Origin: Nereocystis luetkeana
Taxonomy: Eukaryota > Sar > Phaeophyceae > Laminariales > Laminariaceae
Assembly (NCBI GenBank): GCA_031213475.1
Contig: JARUPZ010000025.1
Location: forward strand, 6,955,676 to 7,019,675
DNA: 64,000 bases
Reading direction: 5' to 3'
Both the position numbers and the translations under genes were made by a program. The notes below the pieces were generated by a model that was not told where the DNA came from, did no database searches, and worked only from the letters and a program-made list of their open reading frames with translations. This document shows, in pieces, positions 37,901-49,900 of this stretch. Positions within the stretch are counted from its first letter, which is position 1. Each line of letters begins with the position of its first letter.

Positions 37901-40900
37901 CGTGAAGCAACCGTTTGTTCCGATTTACGTTTCGGGTGAGATATTGAGCTTCTGCCTCGTGTTGCAGGACCTCAGAGAACAATAAGTCACCACTCCTATC
38001 GCGGCGTTGCTCGAAAATCAGATGGTTTCAAGGAACCCCCAGACAGGGCGGGGGGGAGGGTGTATGCTCATTACCATGCATCACCGTAGTCATATGGCCA
38101 TAGACCCTTGCATCCCTACAATGCCGGGACGGAGCACTCGGGGTTTTCACCGACCAGGCAGACACTGCTTGCTTGCGCCAAGCGCGAAGCGAAACGTGAG
38201 GTGTCTCGCGAGTCGCATGAAGGGTGAGCTGCATCATACTAAGAACCGCTTTTGAGACGGCGGGCGGGCGGGCGGGCGGGGGGGGTATATTTTCAATTCA
38301 CCGCGTTTTATCGCATGCAGGAGCTCCCTGAAGGAGTACATAGGAAAGGTGCAGTACTAGACTCAGGTGCCTACATCCTCGGAGTAAACCACACTTTAAT
38401 GACGGTCACAGACAGACCCGACAAAGGTGGAAGAAACGAACCCGGTTAGAAACCGATACACGAAAACCTGAGAAACAAGTGTGGACAGGGGTTTCCTCTC
38501 GCTCTCCGGCGCAGAAAAAAAAAAGGAGTAGTTGAGCCCCCACGATTTTTGGGGGCTCGTTTATTCGATTCATGCGAGGGAGTTAGCCGCGGGTAAGGGC
38601 AGCGATTGCCTCGGCAAATGAATCGGAGCCCTTGAAGTCTCGGTCGCGTGTGCAGGCAGGAACTTCTCGGAAGTACAAGGGGGGCGAAACGTGAGTCAAG
38701 CTCGTCATAATCAGGCAACGAGCGCTCACCCCCATTCCCTTTCGCTCTTTTCTTTTTTGGTGAACCCCGCGCTATGTACGAGTTCTTGTCCGTGAATATA
38801 AGACACGTTCAATGCTGATACCTGGTAGAAGATTCCAAACGTATCTTATATTTACGACTACTGAGTGATACCAGGTGTGATACTATCACAGAGGAACATA
38901 GTAATCAGGACCAAATGTGCTCAGCAGAAATACTGGAATATGTAGGTTTTGGTGGGTATGTTGGGTCCTAGTCGCCCGTAAGAGTTGCATGCTATTCATA
39001 CGATGTGGGCTGCCTCGTTTCAGGAACTCCACGCCGTGGGCGTCTAAAGTTCAGCTCACTTCAGGAAGATAGATACATCATCTACAGATATATCATCTAC
39101 AAAAAGATAATCTATTGACATATCACCAACAGATAGATCATCTCAATTTTCAACTGCCGTTATGATATCTTGTGCAGGATCTACATAATACGCAGATCCA
39201 ACACAGGATCTACATGATACACACGCGCCGGATCATGCAGCTTCTACTTATTTGTATTACTTCACAAAAACAGACACACCCACTCGTCGACTTCTGCAGC
39301 TTCAGATTTTGTCTTCCTCATATACGGACTGCGTGTATTTCCTGTATGGTGGCAGAGGCCATATTAATCTCGTAGTACACGCGGTCGCCGTATCACGCAG
39401 AGCTTGCCAAGATCAGTTTTCGACCTAATCCTCGATCTCGCAGCTCAGCTATTGTTTCGTAGATTTATACCGCTGTGGGTGTCTGTGAATACATGGATCG
39501 CTTGGTTTTCATATTGATGTGTAAACGGCCCTTATGTTCACGGTCAGAGTAGTAAGCATGTGGGTCTTACCGGGCAACGTCAGCTAGACCATACAGCTCA
39601 TACAGATCATACAGATCGTCTGCCCTGAAATATCTAGCTCACGCGGTGGGAACGATCTGTCTCATCTCTGCCCGAGGGGTGAATGCCAGACCCTCTGAAA
39701 AAAAGCTACACGAGTCTATACATACAGAGATGCGTTCTACGATAAAGGTTCACCCCTATTTTTCTGAGGCTCCTCACTTGACCTTAAGGAGCTCCATACC
39801 TCCACCCGAAAACTGATTCCGGCAAAAATAGAATTGCGTCCCGATGAATAATCCCACGGCCCAAGTATACTAAAACGCGATTTTTCGAAACAAAATAGGC
39901 ATTCCGACGATTTTGGGTTAAGGAACCCCGCCATTCAGAAACAAAATAGAGGAAATGGGCTATCTCTATCGTAGAACACGTTCAGAATCTAATGAATTAG
40001 AGTGAAAACACTCAACTTTTAGCTTCCGGCGATATACGTACGTGGGTAGAAATAACAGTCTGGCCAAAAAGTGTTTACAGTAGTACGTGCGTGATCCCCC
40101 ACTATATCATCCGACGCGAGTGAGAGTGAGTGGGAGGAATAATAGGGCCGCAGTAGTATTTCTCGCGATGAAAAATGTCGGGCACTAACCGTACGAGTTG
40201 GGAGGGGGGGAGGGGGGGGGTAAGAGCCTAACCCGTATGTGACCCCTGCAGATGTGAGCTGCTATTATTTTTAGTAGGATGGAGGGGAGACAGGGAGGGC
40301 GAAGATAATAAATGGGATGGAAACAATGAACTAGGGGAAAACACGTTTTTAAAAAACAACGTACCTGCGAAAGCACGACTTGTGCTCGCGTGCTCGCAGG
40401 CGTCCAGTTATAGTCTGTTCTGGCGCGTAGCTCGGGGCCTCCGGCGCGTTGGTTAACGAATGTAGCGCTTTGTGCCCACGACCTAGAGGCGTGGGACGGG
40501 TTAGTGTTGACGGCAGTCGATGTGGCGTACTACGTGTGTAGGCAATATGCAAACAAAATCGCGCTTAGTCTGCAGCACGCGCCATGGATAACATCGCAAC
40601 GGCGAACGCCGATCGACCCACTCGGTTCCACCATCCCAGGTTGCAAGCGAGTTGCACCTCGCATCCAAGTTGCACGCAAAAGCCGAAAATGCTTTGCTTT
40701 TTTGCTTTTGGCAAAAATCGCAAAAGCAAAAGCCCTGCTGCATGCACCTGCCAAAACTAAAGTAAAGAGCGTATTAGACCCAATCAACGCCGTCCTTGGA
40801 CGCTCGCCTTTCCGCATCTATGAGTGAGACCGCCGTCTAGAACAGGTCACACCCGTACTCGTACGAAGCTCTCTCGAGAGCTGAAACCGGTCTGCACCTG

Positions 40901-43900
40901 CTGAAGTTCCCCCCGTGCGACTTCTAAAGCCTACGACGCACTCGCCGAAGGGTGGTTTGGTGTACGCAGTCGTGTGTGTGTCAACCCCGGACGCGGCCGT
41001 ATCGCGGCAGCGCTAACGTATTATACCCAATGCGCATCATAACCCCGTTATGACCCCGGCAGCTACTGATTGCTGTTGCCTCTGCCAACCCACTGAAAAG
41101 GACATCGAAACTCGCCTTTGGGGAAGGGGTGGATTGGCATTAATGTGCCGATGATGTGATGAGGTAATATCGTTACGGGGAGACCGTAGTTAATAGGACC
41201 AAATGGTGCTAGTAACAATAGGTAAGCATACGGGTTTTTGGGTGTACCATAGGTCCTACCAGGTATTAACTATGGTCCTCCGTAATAATAGTGTAGGTGA
41301 ATCGATTTTGCCTCAAAAAAAGAGGGGGCACGACATGCAGCATGAGCTTCAACGCGCTGATCACGCATGAACAAATCGACGCTGCTGTGCGTGGTTGTTG
41401 TCGCGTTCCCTCCTCTTGGTCTTGGAAAAAGGGCGAGAAGAGGCGGCTATCAGCCTACTCATGGAAGGGATGCGCTCTGCCGTCGACCGCCTGCTGCAGC
41501 AGTCCCTCCAGTGGAGTCGGATCGAGATGGCGAACCAGGAGAAAAAGACGGCGATGCGAACCAACAAGGTGCGTCCGCGTTTTCTTCGCCCTATTACGGG
41601 GGACCATAGTTAATAGGACCAAATATTGTTAGTAGAAATGGTTAAATGTATAGTTTTTTATGTATACCACAGGTCCCATTAACTATGGTCCCCCGTAATA
41701 GATCGTTCTTTCTACTCGTGTCGACATGCAGCACAACCAATGTCCGTGCCGGTTTTTCCAAGCCTAGAGAGATTCGCACAAGCTCTGAGGTCACGAAGCC
41801 GTTCTTCTCATTTTACCGCGTTCTTTCCACCTACCCGTCGACATCCTGCACAACCGACTCAGGTACCCGTAGATAGTGCGCGCACGTTTGTTTTGTACTG
41901 ACAATCACGGGTCCCGGACAGGTGTATGTACGGTTGGCTTTTCCGCCCCCCCGTTATCCGTAGTGTGACTTGATGCTATCAACACGTGTGTAGTACAGAC
42001 ACCCTTTTTGTTGAATTGTAGCCGTTATTTTGTTCCCCTCGGGGTGGTTGATCGGTCGAGTTTATTTTCCGGGAGGTTCAGATCTTTGGAGCAGCCGCAG
42101 ATGTCTTGACGTACCTGGTAGGCTGCTATGAATCAACCTACACACAGCAAACCGACAGCGATTAATTTCGGACTGTTTTAACCCTTTCGACTTCCAGAAA
42201 TGAGTAGCCACGTTAGTCGCCAAAGGTTTTCCCTCGTTTGAGAGGGAACCATGGGGAGGTACGATATGGTATGATATCATATGATATGATATCATATCAT
42301 ATGATACGATATGATATCATATGATATCATGTCATATGATACGGCATGGTATGATATGGCATGGTATGATATGGTATGGTATGATGTGATATTAGGTTTT
42401 ACGATACGACACGATACGATATCCTATGATATGATACGATATATTATCATATCATGTGATAATATGATATTATGATATACCATGCTTATGATATGATACG
42501 ATGTGTTGTGCTGGCTCATGATTCCGGTGTGGTCAAGGTGACATTGGAATCGCCAGCAGCATTTCGAGGTCGCACAGGCCCCTACCCCGCTGCATCGTAT
42601 TTTCCCTGCAAGCACAATGAGGGGAGGGGCATATTGATATTACGGGGGACCATAGTTAACAGGACCTATGGTACACATAAACACCTATATGTTTAACTAT
42701 TTTTACTAATAATATTCGGTCCTGTTAACTATGGCCCCCCGTAATAGTCATCAGGACCAAACATTCTACGTAAAAATACTGTAATATATACTAGGTATAG
42801 TTTTTAATGTGTACGATGGGTCCTGATTACTACTAATAGTCCCCCGCAATACTTGCTCTTGGCCTGTTTTTCTCTTGTCTCTGGTTGCAGATGGAGTCCC
42901 TGGAGAAAAGGCTGAAGGCTTCGCACGAGGCAAAATCACGCCTGGCCAAAGAGAAAAAAGTCATCGTCGCCAAGGCCACCAGGACAGAAGGTCAGGGGAT
43001 GTACGCACAGAAAACAAAACAAAAAACTTCAATTCGGGACCCAGCCCAACCCGACCCCAGGCCTGACCCTAATCCCAACCCTAGCCCCAATCCGTTGGGG
43101 GGCTCGAGGTCAGCGGAGGCAGTCACGCGGTTCCGCCGCGTGTTTTGGGGGCGATTGTCCCAATACCCGCCGGTCGGACGAAACACCTGCCGTGACCAAT
43201 AAGATCCGCATCCTGCACAGTGTTTTGTGCAAGATGCAGCTGCACATAGAATAAGTCGAGTCAATCTCTACCGTGGTAGCACGTCCCAATTTCTTCTAGG
43301 AAACCCCTTCTCCCTGCCGTACCAGCACGCTTCAATTTATTCCAGAAAACTCCTAATCTCTACCGGAGTAGCACGCCTCAATTTAAGCTAGGAATCCCCT
43401 GGTCTCTACCGTACCAGCACGCTTCAATTTTATGCTAGGAAACTGCCTATCCCTACCATACCATCACGCCTCAATCTAAACCATGGAACCCCTCATGTCT
43501 ACCGCAGCAGCACACCTCAATTTTGTGTTGGGAAGCCGACCTTATTTGGCCTCGTCAAAAATCAAGGCCGCCTCTTTTGGTGCCCAAGGAGGTGCTCCAT
43601 AAAAAAAAAAAACGTTTCGTTTGTTTTTGCGGACCATGCGCGGTTTGCGGCGTGGGCGAGCGGTTGTTGCATGTCTGGCGGGGATAGACACTTGCTTCGC
43701 GTCGTGGGCATGTATGTCTCTGGCGCGTCGCGTGGAGGTGGGTGAACTAAACGAGTATCTCACTCGCCCTCCCTGCCGGCTGTTCGTCCGCCCACTCACC
43801 CGCCCGCCCGCCCGCCCGCGATGTCGCTCCCGTTCGATAATACCTCTCCGATCCCCAGAGGACAAGCTCCGGCTGCAGGAGCAAGTGCTACGGCTAAGGG

Positions 43901-46900
43901 CTGACGTGGGAAGGGAGCACGTGGAAAAGGCCTCGGCTGCTGAAAGGCTGGCGCAGACGGAAGCTAGGGTGGGTGGCGTGTTTTGTTTTTCAAGCTCGGG
44001 GTCGGAGCTGGGAAGCGGGGGGTGTACTCATGCTATGTCATGTCATGTCATGTCATGCATGGTGGAGGTCCTGTATGATACGACCATAGACCCTCAGATC
44101 CTTACAGCAAGTGCCGGGGTGGAGCACGTCGGGTTGTTCACCGACCAGGTAGACATTGGTTCGATCTTTTGCCAAGCGTGTAGCGCCGTAAAGTCTTCGG
44201 CGAGTCGCACGAAAGATTAAAACCTACCACCCTTTGAGCACTGGTGGGATGATAACGTAACTATCTTGATTTTAGTGTGGAATGTTTGGGGGCGCGGGGG
44301 GGGGGGGTGGGGGGGGGGGTTCGGGGGGGGGTAAGGAGTCGATTTGGTCTGAACAACTCCGTCCGGGCTGCGTACAGAAGGTAATGCAGTAGTGGCGAAC
44401 TTGAGGGGAGAAATGAGACAAAAGGTTTAGTCAGAGTGACCCTTGCGCTGCGGTAGTGTCCCGAGAGCAGATCTGTCTTCGTGATTGGTGGGTTCCCCTT
44501 ACCTACCGGAAACTGCTTTTCTCTCTCATACCAGGTATCATTCTGCGATTAGGATCGGTAGTTCGTCCGGATTGCCAGACCCGAGCTGACCACTTTCGCA
44601 CGGCTCGAGACTGATGATACACGTACGCGGTTCCTTGCCGCCGCTGCTCTCCCACCTCAACCCCTATTGCTTTACATATTCATACAACTCTCGACGGAAA
44701 TATAAGCACCAATTTCAACGTAAAATCAAATAAAATGTCCTTAAATTTACGACCAGAGTGGTATCACTCTGTACTGAAATTTAGTGACCGACTCCATGTT
44801 AAAATAACATGAAAATATTCCTTACATTTCGGGACAGAGTGGAACGTACGAGGGGTGACTCCTTTTTGTATTCACTGCATATACCGTCCGGAAACCGTAC
44901 GAGGCCACACGCCGCTCGAGAAAGAGCCGGAAAGGTACATCCAAAGGAGGCCCGTCAGCCGTGCCCACGAACTTTCCCCCGCATCGCCACCGTTGCTCTC
45001 GCCAGGTGGAGGAGGAGAAGGCGCACGTCCGCGAGCTGGAGGCGCTCAAGAGAGCCTTGGAAGGGGAGGCCGAGGACTTGCAGAATCAGGTATACGCACA
45101 CGAAACGCCCGCGAGCACGGACGGGTATGGTACACGCTTCAGCCCCCCTCGGCATGAAACGGCACGAACGTGCTGCTCGGTCCTCGCAACCTGAAACGGA
45201 ATTTCCGTGACACCGAAAATTAGGTGGGAAAAACACGTCAATACACAGAAACCGCTCAGTGTAGGCCCACGGATAAGAACTGACCTAATAATAACAATCA
45301 TAATAAGAATGATTACGTATAATAAGGCGCACGTTGTTGGGGGGGGCGGCGAAATGATAAGGCGCACGTTTGTCGGCGGGCGCGAAGAAAATTGGGACTA
45401 AGAAATCGTGCTCCGCGGCGAAGCGCGACACTGGAATCCTACACGATAGCATGTGCTCAACCCTTTTTGGACTGCGGTCCCGTTCTGGGCATAAACTACT
45501 CATAATTAGACTGGGTTTGTCCCCAGCACGGGACTGCGGTCCTAAAAGGGTTACAACCCCTTTAGTCCTGTTTTGGAGACAAACCACTCGGAATTAGACT
45601 GCTTTAGTCCCCAAAAACGGGACTGCTGTCCTAAAAGGACCAATCCCTTTACTACTGCAGTCCCGTTTGAGGGACAAACCACTTGGAATCAGACTGGTTT
45701 AGCCCCCAAAAACGGGCCTCCGATCCTGAAAGGGCCAAGGCTGTGTGTGGACGGTGTCGCAATAGACGTCCTAAGGCTTGCTCGGGTTGGGTGGTGTTTG
45801 TCGCTGGCCCGCACTGCAACCAGGTTACACAGTTGAGCTCGCACGGGACATAAAATGTTTTACGATTGTTTTTCGCCGCTGTTTGTTTCTCGGCAAACGG
45901 TAAAGGGGGTAGAAGCCAGTACTTAAACAAGGTGATTTCGGAAATATTTTCGGTCGAGGGCGTGAAGCCCGAAATTACAACGTACGGAAAATTGTGTAGC
46001 AACCTCACGGCTCAGCACCGCAGCCCCGTTTCGGGAACAAGTTACCCCCAAAAAATGACTGGTTTATCCCCCAAAACGGGACTGCGGTCCTAAAAGAGAG
46101 AAACGAGCTGCTGAAGAACGATTTACACAGCCTCTCTCTTTTCGGTGCGTGTTCGCGCCCCGTGCGCATCAACAACGAATCGGACGACATAACAAATTCG
46201 CCACCGCCTCCTTACACGCCAGCACCAACCACCGCACTGGTACGACGGAACACTCAAAACCTTATTTATTATTATTACGGGGAACCATAGTAAACAGGAC
46301 CTACGTTACACACTAAAACCTATAATTTTACCTATTTTTACTTACGATCTTTGGCCCTATTTGCTATGGTCCCCATAATACTACTGCGGTCCCGATTGGG
46401 GTATATAGCACACCCCCGTCGGACGTGTCTCCAGCAGGCTGGTTTTCCCTCGGCGAGCGGGAAAAAGAGCGCTAACCGGACGAACACCGGCGGCGCGCCG
46501 TCTATGGAGAAAAAGCTCGACAAAATCTCGTTCTGAAGCCATCCGCTACATTCGTTTTTACGGATACCCCCCCCCTCCTTGTTTCGGATAGAACCGGCTC
46601 GTAAAAAAATCGGCCCAGGGTTGTGTGCCATCTTTTTATTGTCACCAGGTATACCGAACGGCATGGGTACGGCATAGGTCCCGAGCCAACCTGTGTCGTG
46701 GCTATTTAGGGTCTGTATTTGGCGGGTACCCTTGCCTGCACCTAAACAGAATACTGTACAGGTCCTGAGCCAACTCGTACGGCGGGTACGTAGACTCTGT
46801 ATCGGCGAATACCCCTACCAGCCTTAAAGAAGCCCAGGTATCGGCATATTTTCACCCATTCCGACGGGCTCCGTGCCGACTGTCACAGGTTGTTTCCCGA

Positions 46901-49900
46901 TGGACCCCCCCCTCCCCCCCCCCTCCCCTCCCGTCTACCTACAGACGCCGGCACCGATTTCTGGGACGAGGTGGGGGTGTTGACGTTAAAAAAAGTGTTG
47001 ACGTAAGAAAGGGGTGATTCTCGGTCCCGAACAGCAGGAGGACTGGGCTGATACCTGTCCATGTGTGAGGCTCTCCGTGAGAACTCGTTCCACCCTCCCC
47101 CTCGTCCCCTCTTGGCTTCCACCCCCAACTCTCGTCGAAAACCTAAAGGCGTGTACGCTAGAAAGGAGCGTTTGCGGGTCCTAAACACTAGGCGGACCGA
47201 GCCGGTTCCTCTTCCACGTACAGCACTCGTTGTAGACCGTGTTCAGCGTCCAGTCCCCCCCTCGTCCGGACATCGTAGGGAGGCGAGGGTCTCCCCTCCG
47301 TATATTTTGTGTCGGTTGGGTTGCCGTCGAAGGGCAGCGACACTGTAAACCGTGCCGCTCACTGCGTGAGCTAGACAACCATGGCACCGTTTTGTGTTTG
47401 TGTTTTGGCGATCGGTCACAGCTAGTTGTTGAGTGAAGTATCGTTTGAGTGGGGTGGCGAACCTTTCTTCCGCACAAGGGGAATGGTCGCATCGCGTTGC
47501 GTTGATGGTAAGGCGCACACGAGGCAGTTACATAGTACCCCCATCGCTGTCGCTTGAAGTGGCCACACCGGGAAGTAAAAATCAACTCATTGAAGCTGTC
47601 ATCCATGTGCAAGTCCGCCTCACAAGCGGTTCTTGGTAGGATGCAGCTCACTCTTCATGCGGCTCGCTGGACACCTCACGGAGCGTCGCGCTTGGTGCAA
47701 GCAATGTCGTTTGCCTGGTCGGTGAAAACCCGACATGCTCCGTCCCGGTACTGTAGGGATGCGAGGGTTTACGGTCATACGACCACGACTACGGCCATGC
47801 ATGGTATCGATCGAGTACACCCCCCGCCCTTTCCCCTCCCCCACCCCCCATGCTCCCGCTCCCTCCTCCCCCCCCCCCGTGTTGCCTCCTTTTTCGGAGC
47901 TAAGGTGGAGGTTTTGACGGAAGAAAGGGATGTTGCCAGGTCCCACGAGGAGGAGCTGTTCGCGAAGCTGACGGACCAGACCGAGGATCTGGAGGCATTG
48001 CAGGAGAGCTACGTCTCTCTCACCGACAGGTCCGCACCGCGCAATAGCAAACCCTCTTGTGGCGCGTGCTGGCATCGAACGTTTCGAGCTCACGCTCCAC
48101 AAGCTGTGTTGTGCCCCTACACAAAAGGAACGTTCAGTCTCCGTATTGATGAAACAAAATCCTTCGATTTACGTCCTGAGTGGCACTACTGCCTGAAAAT
48201 CTGCTTTTTTGGACCACCTATTATGGGGGTGTATTTCTGGGCTCAGAGGACTGGGTTGTTAGGGCCGATTATACGCGTTTTACTCGGCGGGACAGCCAAA
48301 ACACCGGTAGACTCCTCATAATGCTCCCCGGAGTTATTCGAGAGCTTTCAGGAACAGTTCCCCGTTTCTCGAGAGTCCTAGTTTATTTTTCGGAGCAGCC
48401 AATCAGGTTTCTCTGGGGGGGTCAAAAATAAGGCTGTCTGTCAGAACTGGGGCCAGAAACAATGGATCTTGGCGGGGTTTTTTATGAAAAATCATGATGT
48501 CCTCAGAACTGGCAAAACGGACGAACGTTCCAACCACGACTCTGGAGAAACGAAAAACCGTTCAAGAATGCTCTCGGTAAACTTGGGGGAGCATCCTGAG
48601 GAGTATACCGGTGTTTTTGACGTCTCCTCGCGTCAATCGCGGGTTTTCGGCGAAAAAAAAAACAGTTTTAAGAGCCCTTCATAGTTTTCCCATACGAGAT
48701 GGCCTTAGCACCGCGGTTGCGAGATCGAAATTTTACCTCCGACCTCACGTTTGCCAGTGCTGTTCAAGGGTCGGATGAAACGGTGATCGGTCCCATTATT
48801 CAAAAACCTCCCGACCCGGCCCAACCCGACCGGTGAATTTTCGAAAATCTCCTAACCCGAGCCGTGCGTTGGGGGTCATGGCCCACGAAGAGCCTTGGTA
48901 GTTGCAAGCGTTGGTTTGATAGATGTAGCGGTTCTCCCCTCAAGGCGTGCGACGGGGTGCAGTCTCCAAAATCTGACAGTTTTGGGTACGCAACCGAATT
49001 TGCTACCGTACCGTAAGTTATACTGGCTTGAACGGGGTCCACGTGTTTTATGCGGGCGAGAAAATAAAAAAAAGAGACTGCGTGAAAAATGCGGCGGAGA
49101 ACATGTTTTGTTGGCGGCGAAGTTTGCGCTCTCGTCCCCGCCGATGACGTGGACCTTCCCCAGGGAGACAAATTGGACGGGGACAAGAAAAACACATGTG
49201 CGCGCTCTGACCAAGCTGATTCCCAGTCTACAGTCGTCCAGGCGTCACAAGAGGTCCTTAATAGAATGTCGCTCGCCTTTCAGGCGACTCGCTCAACACC
49301 TCACGGTTCGCTTCGCGCTTGGCGCAAACAAGCAGTGTCTGCCTGGTCGGGGACAACCCGACGTGCTCCGTTCCGGCATTGTAGGGATGCGAGGGTCTAT
49401 GGTCATACAACTACACGGCTATGAATAGCATGAGTGCCGGTACCCCCCCGGCCTCCAGGCCTCCCCCAATGATCCCCACCATGCCCTTCTTCTCCGTGTT
49501 AATAATGGTCGAGGGCTGCGCCTGCGTTTTTACTCGGTGCTAGAGCCCGACTTCCACGTTAACGCCGTGTCGACTGGCTGTTTTGGGCGCGGGGACGACA
49601 AGCGGCTTCGCTCCTCCTTGCGCTCTGTCGCGCGCGGGTCTAAAAAACGCGCTTTACTGGCATGGTAGATGGTTGTTTTCCTCATGCATCAGCCATTGTG
49701 TCGTTGTACACCGGTAATTGACAGCAGCCTGCACCCATCGGGGCGGGGGGGGGGGGGGAGGGGGGGGATGGACATATGTTCGTTGAGTCGCTGGAATAGA
49801 ATCCCCATTTAACGGTTGTACGCTGTGGTGTCGCACACTACTGTAGCATATCCGTTGGAGCGCTAGAATTTAGCCCTCCTTTTCGACGGCTGTAAGCTGC

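Noticed and set aside
38322-38349. Small exon reading SSLKEYIGK
   Set aside because: Good acceptor and plausible peptide, but exon 19 meets exon 20 directly in phase 1 and this piece would break it.
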